Below are positions 58,901 through 62,864 of a DNA stretch of 64,000 bases, piece by piece; the first letter of the stretch is position 1, and each line of letters opens with the position of its first letter. Under the pieces are notes generated by a model, which was given only the letters and a program-made list of their open reading frames with translations, was not told where the DNA came from and did not search any database. The DNA is from Tubiluchus corallicola (lineage: Eukaryota; Priapulida; Priapulimorpha; Priapulimorphida; Tubiluchidae). A program made the translations under genes and the position numbers. The stretch is taken from the NCBI GenBank assembly GCA_030141605.1, contig JAQGDQ010000008.1, forward strand, positions 758,501 through 822,500, in the 5' to 3' direction.

Positions 58901-60416
58901 ATGGGATTATTTTTTAATTGATGCGTTATTTGTAAATGCAGGAGAACTAGACTGGTGCTTAAATTTTACCCCAAATGCAAAAACCTATTCTTTGTTTTTG
59001 AACTCAAATAAATGTGAAATTAGCATCACTGCTGCTTCCTCCATTGTTGTGTTGTTGCCTAGAAAAACCAGAAACAACAAATTAAAATATGTGCATAATT
59101 ATCGCGATTACTGTAAATGGCGTAACTATACTTTAGTACATAACTATACATTTTACTATATTTTACCGAGATATATAAGCATTTCGTACTTTGCTAACCG
59201 ACGTTTTGGCAGTAACATAGCGCTAGACTGATAGCCACTATGTTAACTCGGTGCAATACGGATAGCCCAGTAAATGTGTAGACAAACAAGGAGACCTGAC
59301 CAGAATGAATAGTTAAGTGGCCTATTCAGAAGTCATTAGGCGGAACGCCAGATAATAAGGCCTACAGATTACCCATTCACAGAAAACAGTTGAGTGTTCA
59401 CTCGTTAGCAAAACACAACCTGTTTGCCAATGTGCACCTAGGCAACCAAGATTGTTAGAAAATAATGACACCATGCCTCGACAAGGTGCATTTCTCGACT
59501 TTGTCAGTTTTTTTACGTTTTCTAAATTTATTTCCAGCTTGGAAGAGCTAAATATTCCAGCTTTTTCGACGTTTAATAACTTCAGAAATAAATTCTGATG
59601 CAATTTAAAATTTTCTCCTTGTTAATAACAGTAATCTCATATTACCCATTAACTTTTCTAGTAAAATGATAGTTACAAAATATTCCTCAAATAAAATATG
59701 CTGTAATTATAGACAACAAAATTGCTGAATTCCCAAGTTTTATGCATGCTATCTCTTTCTATTTTTGTTAAAGAAGTATGCAGCTTAAAAGATGCTCTGT
59801 GCACATTTTTGTTGAATAAGACTTGTGTTTGAGTGAGATTAAAACTCCAAAGGAGTTTTTCTTTAATTTCTTTATTACTTTATTATTTCATTCCTCACAA
59901 GCTGTGAAAAAGCAACTTTTACTTTCTATCTGGTTCATCTGGTCCAAGATAATACCCTTTCTAGAATGAGAGCTTTGCATAGCTCCTGCCCCATCCTTAT
60001 CAAATAAAATACAAGCTCTCTCTTTCGGACTGACACTAAGTTGAAAGTTGTTTCAGATATTGAATTTATTTGCATGTTTTTGCTTTTTATTCGAATCTGT
60101 GCAGTTTTCATTAACATAATTTCAAAAGCTTTGTGTAAGTGTAACTCCATTGGCATACCTTGTAAATGTACTTGGTAACAATTATTATTTGGAAAAAACT
60201 ATGGTAATAGTGTTGTTACCACAATAATATTTATTGTTTACAGTATTTTTGTTTTTGATGTATTTGGTTACCCTCATTTTTTTGTATTTTGCAGCTTTCA
60301 TTGAAAACTTGGACAAGTCACCATATGGTCCACTAACGTGGCACAGTGATATGATGCAACTGGTGCGTTATGTGACTGCTGGCCTAATGCTTGTACGAAG
60401 CCACCAGAATCAATGA
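13149..60416 (+). CDS. AFF: AF4/FMR2 (AFF) family protein, super elongation complex scaffold, 18 exons
   Basis: Join 13149-13168, 15558-15678, 16087-16722, 17134-17190, 19066-19164, 19878-19914, 40742-40814, 41687-41779, 46911-47046, 47375-49059, 49361-49547, 51778-51992, 52457-52657, 53442-53501, 53604-53700, 55835-56004, 57906-58069, 60295-60416: 4173 bases, 1390 codons plus TGA, with all junctions in phase. Residues about 40-65 (PIFGDPVK, QSILGDYD) match the P-TEFb-binding motif of AFF4 (PLFAEPYK, QSMLGNYD). Residues about 251-300 (KLDLQP, VLGILEEMK, PAKFSFP) match the ELL-binding segment. About 393-410 is Ser/Asp/Glu-rich, and WSLANFL is near 431. VVVKLKLSALFRVP (about 874-887) matches the AF9/ENL-binding strand (IVKIDLNLLTRIP). 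The CHD runs from about 1120 to the end (EYLQEARQLKHTADAITD). The protein is slightly longer than human AFF1-4. Invertebrates usually have one AFF gene (Lilliputian in flies), so I give no paralogue number. Confidence 0.92.
13400..13549 (+). pseudogene. LINE (non-LTR retrotransposon) ORF2 C-terminal fragment
   Basis: A 49-codon frame ending in TAG reads FSLRVLDRWNNLPSHVV, then TNSIDTFKRYLDNTW. This is the common C-terminal signature of non-LTR reverse transcriptases (F-S-x-R-V-V-x-x-W-N-x-L-P-x-x-V-V, S-x-x-x-F-K-x-x-L-D). An A-rich stretch follows at about 13660. 5' truncation is typical of LINEs. The clade is not determined. Confidence 0.8.
14251..14457 (-). other. Unassigned minus-strand open frame, 68 codons, with AATAAA at its stop
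   Basis: The minus-strand frame is open from 14457 to the stop at 14251-14253. It starts REYKVWKRLICQVIGKIFRV, continues through LCKELFKHGIIKV, then has an acidic Ser-rich end (SEGESETESGN). AATAAA (minus strand, 14247-14252) overlaps the stop codon, like the tail of a compact mRNA or a retrocopy. There is no ATG and no good acceptor upstream. I do not recognise the family. It may be an old transposon or retrogene 3' end, or chance. Confidence 0.3.
15126..15255. repeat. Tandem duplication, 65-bp unit, two copies
   Basis: Two copies (15126-15190 and 15191-15255) both begin ctaatgctttaaa and end agtgcttaatgcaaagtcag. They differ by a handful of substitutions, so the event is fairly recent. It is in AFF intron 1. 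Confidence 0.9.
15421..15474. repeat. (AT)27 microsatellite
   Basis: An uninterrupted run of 27 AT units, likely length-polymorphic. It lies 83 bases upstream of AFF exon 2. Confidence 0.98.
15558..15678 (+). CDS. AFF: AFF exon 2, P-TEFb-binding region
   Basis: Acceptor tttctag ends at 15557 and the donor gtaata starts at 15679. Encodes LGTQKLRELERIARHRQ and NRPIFGDPVK, equivalent to VLRMKERERRNQ and SPLFAEPYK of human AFF4. In the AFF4 family this segment docks on Cyclin T1/CDK9. Confidence 0.85.
16087..16722 (+). CDS. AFF: AFF exon 3 (212 codons)
   Basis: Acceptor tttcag ends at 16086 and the donor gtaagt starts at 16723. It starts with DHVVQSILGDYDMFAKMM, the second half of the P-TEFb-binding motif. 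A long His/Ser/Lys-rich low-complexity stretch follows, and it ends with KPTKLDLQP, the start of the ELL-binding segment. Confidence 0.93.
17134..17190 (+). CDS. AFF: AFF exon 4 (19 codons), ELL-binding segment
   Basis: Acceptor ttttag ends at 17133 and the donor gtactt starts at 17191. Encodes EPELLQGESNTVEVLGILE, corresponding to the ASGDVSCVDEILKEM helix of AFF4 that binds ELL proteins. Confidence 0.85.
17191..19065 (+). other. AFF intron 4
   Basis: 1.9 kb with a GT-rich start (about 17260-17340), the MITE at 17566-17917, then AT-rich DNA without recognisable features. Confidence 0.5.
17566..17917. mobile_element. MITE copy 1 with terminal inverted repeats (about 350 bp)
   Basis: The left end ttcacagttctagc and the right end aactgtgg are inverted. 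Inside them the sequence aggtcaaaggttaagtgtac occurs at the left (from about 17601), and its reverse complement (gtacacttaacctttgacct) ends near the right terminus. A second copy lies inverted at 58387-58756, with shared interior blocks such as tgcataattaagtaaagtcc and aacattacttagttcat. There is no coding capacity. Confidence 0.85.
19066..19164 (+). CDS. AFF: AFF exon 5 (33 codons)
   Basis: Acceptor ttcag ends at 19065 and the donor gtatgc starts at 19165. Encodes EMKITDPPLNPIETPRK and PAKFSFPASSLPV, matching EMTHSWPPPLTAIHTP and PSKFPFP of AFF4. This is the end of the ELL-binding region. Confidence 0.88.
19878..19914 (+). CDS. AFF: AFF exon 6 (12 codons plus 1 base)
   Basis: Acceptor ctttcag ends at 19877 and the donor gtaagt starts at 19915. 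Encodes ETKPPKHIGQAK. It is short but has consensus splice sites. Its phase joins exactly to the exon at 40742, about 20.8 kb downstream. Confidence 0.75.
24140..26530. mobile_element. 2.4-kb long-inverted-repeat element in the large AFF intron
   Basis: Sequence near 24170-24250 (catagccagtcttatcaatt) recurs inverted at 26450-26500. The block at 24380-24560 (ggaatccatttctgtta; ctgaatctaaaaatct) recurs inverted at 26100-26290. Blocks near 24635 (atggctgccatttttaag) and 25017 (ataagatgatgattttggta) have inverted partners near 25920 and 25820. The left arm also holds about three degenerate tandem units with agatgatgatttt-like motifs (about 24870, 25017, 25167). The loop holds a decayed ORF (25386-25750). 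This fits a large foldback-type DNA transposon or an inverted pair of related repeats. Confidence 0.75.
25386..25750 (-). pseudogene. Decayed repeat-borne ORF with PPT, LPSP..W.W and Cys-rich tail
   Basis: On the minus strand, three frames joined by frameshifts read, in order: KDLFTRKGKSVDAIPPIS and ATLLEHTRCVGYQ; then LPSPIYWSWKKSTDATWEPL followed by a stop and ARRLEACQ; then KGCSSRCKCVQASLVCTALC followed by KCGRRC. I recall the same order (IPPT..AAL..H..RA.YQ, LPSP..WGW, W..LPEA..C, then a CKCxxxxxxCTxLC tail) from many predicted proteins in invertebrate genomes that look repeat-encoded. I know no established function. It is broken by at least two frameshifts and two stops. Confidence 0.6.
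27879..28416 (+). mobile_element. Candidate solo LTR (538 bp)
   Basis: It starts TGTAACA and ends TGTTACA, so it has TG..CA ends with a 7-bp inverted terminus. It contains a TATA-like cttataagg (about 28268), AATAAA at 28386-28391, and a GC-rich 47-bp tandem duplication. No target-site duplication is visible and no second LTR was found, so this remains a candidate. Confidence 0.3.
28226..28318. repeat. Tandem duplication, 47-bp unit, GC-rich
   Basis: Two units begin agggcttcc(g/a)cctaccaca and end gcgcgcgtatcttat. They are much richer in G+C and CpG than the surroundings, which points to imported or regulatory DNA such as an LTR. Confidence 0.85.
29865..30225 (+). pseudogene. LINE ORF2 C-terminal relic, frameshifted
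   Basis: The first frame reads WSILQSLPHERPVAVLNRFY and later DITSLIPKCRHFAPNTRFS. After a frameshift near 30040 a second frame reads DRLLTIPVFALASYLWNSL and CFEKNVNRYFQ. The order (H-x-R-x-x-A-x-L-x-x-x-Y; CRT/CRS..FF; LWNSLP; F-K-x-x-x-x-x-Y/F) is that of many non-LTR retrotransposon C-termini. The vertebrate-type LWNSL..NLDSFK motif is clear. Confidence 0.75.
30711..30900. repeat. Tandem repeat, about 70-bp unit, with CRE palindromes
   Basis: Three degenerate units each start with tatcgacact, tgtcgacact or tgttgacaca. The first two contain aggcaggcat(g/a)tgacgtc-type blocks. TGACGTCA occurs at 30738-30745 and 30767-30774, and TGACGTCT at 30836-30843. The TGACGTCA octamer is the consensus CREB/ATF site. 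Confidence 0.75.
32080..32310 (+). repeat. Polypyrimidine tract with (CT)24 core
   Basis: About 230 bases are almost entirely C and T on the + strand, with a pure CT run at 32197-32244 flanked by C-rich blocks. Open frames called here (Leu/Ser/Pro on +, Arg/Glu on -) are low-complexity artefacts. Confidence 0.95.
33140..33640. repeat. Repeat related to the right arm of the 24140-26530 element
   Basis: The block at 33208-33262 (gtgaaaaatcgctcat, cctaaaggc, aaaactttgcacaatg) resembles the reverse complement of 25970-26020 (gatgaaaaacgtgctcat, aaaactttgcacaatg). The aagatggctgccattt motif at 33158 also recurs in that element. Probably a diverged fragment of the same repeat family. Confidence 0.45.
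34229..34351. repeat. Tandem repeat, 41-bp unit, three copies
   Basis: Units start at 34229, 34270 and 34311. Each has a (c/t)acat start, an a(a/g)atga(t/c)tt(a/g)aag core and a gaattgattt/gaccgacttg-type end. Divergence between copies is moderate. Confidence 0.8.
35190..35250. repeat. GATTA/GATCA short tandem repeat
   Basis: Consecutive agatta and agatca pentamer-like units (gattagatcagatcagatca). A simple satellite. Confidence 0.75.
36854..37965. mobile_element. Dispersed 1.1-kb repeat, copy A
   Basis: It begins actagccaaaccccgcaaaa and ends gaaattaatatgtacgatatta, after an AT run. It shares ordered blocks with copy B at 41955-43094: gaattttgc, a CA/CACC-rich zone, acattttgcac, aataatgc..ggcattctacatag, ccatttttggaggtttttcgc and aatggtgcc. 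Both copies face the same way. No coding frame, terminal inverted repeat or TSD is evident. Class unknown. The CACC-rich zone produces spurious open frames. Confidence 0.8.
37905..37934. repeat. TA microsatellite near the end of repeat copy A
   Basis: About 14 TA units directly after aacct. Copy B has the same run but shorter (near 43044-43056), so the AT run belongs to the repeat family. Confidence 0.9.
40742..40814 (+). CDS. AFF: AFF exon 7
   Basis: The acceptor AG ends at 40741 and the donor gtaagt starts at 40815. Encodes KIILNASPLGAKIKDEHETV plus three residues, with 2 leading and 2 trailing partial bases. Only this frame is open and it fits both neighbours, which is the main support. 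The segment sits in the variable region after the ELL-binding part. Confidence 0.7.
41687..41779 (+). CDS. AFF: AFF exon 8
   Basis: Acceptor tttcag ends at 41686 and the donor gtaata starts at 41780. Encodes SLADDLAISDLSENELPSSS followed by RDMQALPGKD. This matches the conserved LKDDLKLSSSED block of AFF4 (the ALF-homology region). Confidence 0.85.
41955..43094. mobile_element. Dispersed 1.1-kb repeat, copy B
   Basis: It begins actagcctaaccccgtaaaa and ends gaaattaatatatagagatatta. It is collinear with copy A over its whole length with moderate divergence and small indels. Copies A and B lie on either side of AFF exons 7 and 8, about 5.1 kb apart in direct orientation. Confidence 0.8.
45546..46007 (+). 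other. Nearly stop-free stretch (one TAA), unassigned
   Basis: One frame runs 154 codons with a single TAA at 45783-45785. It is less AT-rich than its surroundings. The first half is Leu/Phe/Cys-rich, and the second contains KMRKSGVREGLRPFGKST. I recognise no family and see no good splice sites that would join it to AFF. It may be a pseudogene or chance. Confidence 0.2.
46591..46758 (-). pseudogene. Unassigned minus-strand coding-like relic
   Basis: A 55-codon minus-strand frame ends at 46591. It reads LFIRKGLAKFNLDLRSKNS and then EEFQDPVEAEDREAAEKA. An upstream frame (GQRCYFLVFQNESRVSVHPG) could join through a frameshift near 46730. AATAAA on the minus strand lies at 46498-46503, about 90 bases after the stop, as in a processed transcript. 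I do not recognise the family. Confidence 0.3.
46911..47046 (+). CDS. AFF: AFF exon 9, Ser/Asp/Glu-rich
   Basis: The acceptor (atcgtag) ends at 46910 and the donor gttagt starts at 47047. Encodes an acidic serine tract (SSDDDNSSSSESESESP) followed by Pro/Val-rich sequence. It corresponds to the [20 protein letters not shown] tract of vertebrate AFF4, a transactivation-type low-complexity region. Confidence 0.9.
47375..49059 (+). CDS. AFF: AFF exon 10, large central exon (561 codons)
   Basis: Acceptor tttttag ends at 47374 and the donor gtattc starts at 49060. It starts with DDKSKSWSLANFLPRN, equivalent to NKWQLDNWLNK of AFF4. Lys/Ser-rich low-complexity sequence follows, with acidic SDSDSSDEGG near residue 643. 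The exon ends with the AF9/ENL-binding strand VVVKLKLSALFRVP and a basic tail with probable nuclear localisation signals (KTSKKKKG). The long open frame is itself strong evidence of coding. Confidence 0.96.
49361..49547 (+). CDS. AFF: AFF exon 11
   Basis: Acceptor cttctag ends at 49360 and the donor gtattt starts at 49548. Encodes HSESFVAQVIGKSRVRQLSG, a Ser-rich block and KRRKLEKEQK, a candidate nuclear localisation signal. Phase fits both neighbours. Confidence 0.85.
49548..51777 (+). other. AFF intron 11
   Basis: 2.2 kb of AT-rich sequence with no recognisable exon, repeat array or element. It ends in a weak pyrimidine tract and tttgtag. Confidence 0.5.
51778..51992 (+). CDS. AFF: AFF exon 12
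   Basis: Acceptor tttgtag ends at 51777 and the donor gtattt starts at 51993. Encodes Ser/Thr/Pro-rich linker sequence containing MRPDLFWNHGGTTPSG and QPLPPPPSFAELPEE. It comes directly before the CHD exons. Confidence 0.85.
52457..52657 (+). CDS. AFF: AFF exon 13, start of C-terminal homology domain
   Basis: Acceptor ttgtag ends at 52456 and the donor gtatgt starts at 52658. Encodes SEYLQEARQLKHTADAITDK, then RAASYLEACMKFIQTISAME. This matches [20 protein letters not shown] and [20 protein letters not shown] of human AFF4. The helical CHD mediates AFF homo- and heterodimerisation. Confidence 0.95.
52917..53210 (-). mobile_element. Possible pogo/Tigger-like transposon relic
   Basis: TACAGTCACATCTCGTTATAACG at 52917-52939 looks like the terminal repeat of pogo/Tigger elements (TA target, then CAGTC..TCGTTATAACG). 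The minus frame just inside reads NILDEVTVEALRYILTC and then HWAWRADSWTICQTGPG. This vaguely recalls the LDA..FI..AW..V...TI.NCF...G region of pogo transposases. The other terminus was not found. Confidence 0.4.
53442..53501 (+). CDS. AFF: AFF exon 14 (CHD)
   Basis: Acceptor atttcag ends at 53441 and the donor gtgagt starts at 53502. Encodes HVINYRTEGVMVDSRVLFL, matching [20 protein letters not shown] of AFF4. Confidence 0.85.
53604..53700 (+). CDS. AFF: AFF exon 15 (CHD)
   Basis: Acceptor tatgtag ends at 53603 and the donor gtaatt starts at 53701. Encodes MRSQSLLNQKMFHMKRDETM, then NHKQIMDYMKK. This matches [20 protein letters not shown] and LKYSKTLTEHLK of AFF4. Confidence 0.88.
53701..55834 (+). 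other. AFF intron 15
   Basis: 2.1 kb. It holds a Gypsy RNase H relic on the minus strand (54253-54577). No exon or other element was recognised in the rest. Confidence 0.5.
54253..54577 (-). pseudogene. Gypsy/Ty3 LTR-retrotransposon RNase H relic
   Basis: The minus-strand frame reads TDHNRLIFLDKFLNES, a stop, then HLFRWSVLLQKYSLNIVHTA and GMKNVIVDGLSR. This is the classic end of the Gypsy RNase H domain (TDHxxLxFL, RWxxxLQxYxxxIxHxxGxxNxVADxLSR). Further upstream a shifted frame (54395-54577) looks like the preceding region. Only a fragment of pol survives and no LTRs were found. Confidence 0.82.
55835..56004 (+). CDS. AFF: AFF exon 16
   Basis: Acceptor attttag ends at 55834 and the donor gtaagt starts at 56005. 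Encodes a Pro/Ser/Thr-rich loop (TASPYQAPNWTMKSTGTPSP and following), equivalent to the NNSQAPSPGLGSK..SPVSPKLSPG loop inserted in the vertebrate CHD. Confidence 0.85.
56005..57905 (+). other. AFF intron 16
   Basis: 1.9 kb with a hAT element at 57374-57791. The rest is AT-rich without recognisable features. Confidence 0.5.
57374..57791. mobile_element. Non-autonomous hAT element (418 bp) with near-perfect 8-bp TSD
   Basis: The left end is CAAGGGCATGTTAATC. The right end, reverse-complemented, is CAGGGACGTATCAAG. Flanks aaggtatc (57366-57373) and atggtatc (57792-57799) match at 7 of 8. The subterminal cctagggcaccaaag resembles the ttagggcaccaag of the outer hAT element in the GLYR1 intron, so the two belong to related families. 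It ends 114 bases upstream of AFF exon 17. Confidence 0.75.
57906..58069 (+). CDS. AFF: AFF exon 17 (CHD)
   Basis: Acceptor atttag ends at 57905 and the donor gtaaga starts at 58070. Encodes SSTTVMIPQRMFTVMQQQWS, then LLNAQYFWDQSDHL. This matches [20 protein letters not shown] and LYATEIWDQAEQL of AFF4. Confidence 0.92.
58070..60294 (+). other. AFF intron 17
   Basis: 2.2 kb containing the inverted MITE copy (58387-58756). Otherwise AT-rich with no recognisable coding or repeat features. Confidence 0.5.
58387..58756. mobile_element. MITE copy 2, inverted relative to 17566-17917
   Basis: It has the same family as the intron 4 copy: left ttcacagtt, inner aggtcaaaggttaagcatacc from about 58421, inner right gttacacttaacctttgacct, and right terminus aactgtgaa. 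Interior blocks match the reverse complement of copy 1. Both copies sit in AFF introns about 41 kb apart. Confidence 0.85.
60295..60416 (+). CDS. AFF: AFF exon 18, C-terminus and stop
   Basis: Acceptor tttgcag ends at 60294, and TGA is at 60414-60416. Encodes FIENLDKSPYGPLTWHSDMM, then QLVRYVTAGLMLVR. This matches [20 protein letters not shown] and DLVRYTRQGLHWLR at the end of AFF4. Confidence 0.93.
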
Positions 60417-61296
60417 CCTTGACCTTGAATGTGCCCATTTGACCTGTTAAGGTGCAGGATCTGTTATTATTTATACTTCGTTGTAAATTTGTAAAATTGT
60501 TGCTTAGTCTTCTGCGACATCTTGGTGATTATGGGTTCAAGTTGCGTGTTTTTAATAAGCCAAGCTGCAGAGTTATCATTGTGCCAAGTGTGCATGTGAC
60601 TATGGGTTATTGACTGATTCTGACTGATTTCATGGTAGTATGGTGTCACTGATTCTCACTGTTGATGTCTGAAATGTGTGGAGAAATGTTTTATTTGTAT
60701 TTGTGTGATCTCGCGTATTATTATGCAGTATTTACGTTGCAAAGATAACCAACCAATTTGTATCCACAAAGTGGGAATTGGTGTTTGCCAGCAGCATACA
60801 TGGCAACTTGTTCCATTCTGTGCCGTTAATGAAGTTCAGAGGTTGTGGGTTTTAACGTGCATTGTGATTTTGACAAGGTCTTGTGCGATTTGCGGACAAG
60901 TAAGGGAGCCATCAACGTTATAACTTTTTAATTGACTTCCTGCGGCGGGATCTGGGAACCTAGATGAGTCTACAGTATTGTGTTTCTTTTACAGCCCATG
61001 GTGAGATACTTGCAACTTCAGGAAGAAGTTTCTTCACAGTTTTATGTTGTAGGTGAAGATGGATAGAGTATGAAAAAAGTTATCATAGTAGTAGAGTTGC
61101 ACCCGTTTATCGTGGTGCTTTGAGAGCCTAAAAGCATAAAACAAGGCTCATTTGAGAGACTGTATCTCAATGAATGTGAAGCACCAAAGCACTCAAAACT
61201 GGCTTCAAACCTAATGATACCCATCTGCTAATGATGGCCATACTGAGCTAGTATTTTGACTTGTTGATAAAGTTTTCCTTTTTTCATACTTCAAAG

Positions 61297-61380
61297 TGCT
61301 TAGGTGAGTGGTCGTGGTAAGTGCTTAGTAACCGAAGTTAAATATCACTGAAGCAGGTCACTGACTCCCGGGTAACCAGT
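61297..61380 (+). repeat. 5S rRNA-like sequence, probable 5S-derived SINE (SINE3) head
   Basis: Ordered similarity to 5S rRNA: agtggtcgtggtaagtgc, taaccgaagttaaata (the box A region, normally ACCGAAGTTAAGC), then gaagcaggtca and cccgggtaacc in place of the GGTTAGTACTTGGATGGGTGACC region. It is too diverged for a functional 5S gene. It fits a 5S-derived SINE fragment or 5S pseudogene. Confidence 0.5.
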
Positions 61381-62290
61381 TGTTTTGGGCAGTTTTAGGT
61401 ACATTACTGACATGAATCTTCCATACATAGCTGAGACACATCTTTTGTTCAAAGTCTCATGTCACATGATTAGCCTTGAATCACACGGTCTTGCCGTCCG
61501 CATAAGTATCCATACTATATAGACCTGCTATAGTTCAGCAAGGTAATTACATATTCACGTGTTGATAGGGAAATCTTGTGGACCTATCAAAATAACATTC
61601 AGCATGTCACTTTTACTATCTTGTTTGCAAAAGTAACTTCTGGTCTTTGTCTTTAACAGGAATCTTTTTATATAAATTAGCACTCTGCAAGTAGCAGTTC
61701 TGCAACTCAGACACACTTATTTTAGTTGGTTGTGGCCGGGCCAGAATCCTGTTAAGGTGAGACACTGAACACACAGAGATGTTTCGGTCACATTGGGTGT
61801 TTAAATTCTGACGTTGTTTATTGTGATGCAGTTGTCTCATCATGGGTTGTCAAATTGTCATTAAGCTAATCAGAAACATTTTAAATTCAGTGCGCCAAAA
61901 TTAGTTTTTGGTTTTAACCACTTTTTAACTGTTTTGTTTTTTGTACCCAATTTGTTTCATGTTGTTGTGTCAGCATTAGTTACTCAGTAACCACTAGATG
62001 CTCAGCAGTTCTAGCAATCAATGCCAGTAGAAATTGTCAGCAGCATTACAGCAAATTGTTTTATAAATCACTTAAAGGGTGACTAAAGGTCATTTACTAC
62101 ATTGCAAATATAATAAGTTTAGTTGTCATTTCAACAGCGGGAATCATTTCTCATATATGTTACTTTTACAGGATCTGTTTCTAAACTGCACTGTATTTTG
62201 TATTCTTTTAATAACACTCGATTTTTGTACGTTGTTAGCTGTTCACCACATGCATATTTTTTTACGCAAGTTATTTTGTTGAACCTTGAT

Positions 62291-62296
62291 AATAAA
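62291..62296 (+). terminator. Candidate AFF polyadenylation signal AATAAA
   Basis: An exact AATAAA hexamer about 1.9 kb after the stop codon, followed by sequence containing tgt-rich blocks. Another hexamer at 62456-62461 is an equal candidate. Such hexamers are common by chance in AT-rich DNA. Confidence 0.3.
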
Positions 62297-62786
62297 ATGT
62301 CATAAGTGATACAGGCTACAATGAAAGTCTTTATCAAGCATGTTGGTGCAAATTCATGTACATTTTCTTCCTTGTTTAAAACCTGGGACAATACACGTAT
62401 CGATTCTTTAGCTAATGATTCAGATCTATGTATTCTTACGGATTTGCACTAGCAAAATAAAATTACTGTTAGGATATTGTCTGCAATTATATTTACCTTG
62501 CAAGGTTTAATATTGTTCTTTTGCAATTAATGTTTCTGGCGAACAGAAAGCAGCTATTATTTTTATGCTTAGCCGAATATTGAAATCGTATTTATCATGA
62601 AGGTTTCTAAAGAGCAGTACACTGCTTATGCAAAAGGTGAACTCCAAAAAAGTTCTTGTTGATGCAAACATACAAGTCTAGATATTTTCTGAAACATTTT
62701 TTTGCAACTGTTCTGTGATATCAAACAGAAATTTTTGATGTCGTGTCAGTGGTCAAAGTAGGAAATTATCGTGCCATGTTTATTCT

Positions 62787-62864
62787 GAGTGCCCAAATGC
62801 CTAAATTTTGTTGAGTGCCCAAATGCCTAAATTTTGTTGAGTGCCCAAATGTCTAAATTTTGTT
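62787..62864. repeat. Tandem repeat, 26-bp unit, three copies
   Basis: gagtgcccaaatg(c/t)ctaaat followed by tttgtt is repeated at 62787, 62813 and 62839 with a single difference. It is recently expanded and lies just downstream of the likely AFF 3' end. Confidence 0.93.

Larger units (their letters stand above)
60417..62480 (+). other. AFF 3' UTR (approximate)
   Basis: Sequence downstream of the AFF stop codon. Candidate polyadenylation signals AATAAA occur at 62291-62296 and 62456-62461, with later ones at 63489 and 63521. The true end cannot be fixed without transcripts. It includes a 5S-like repeat (61297-61380). Confidence 0.45.

Noticed and set aside
58833-59231. 132-codon + frame in AFF intron 17
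   Set aside because: Asn/Lys/Tyr-rich composition typical of AT-rich DNA. No recognisable motif and no suitable splice sites in phase with exons 17 and 18.
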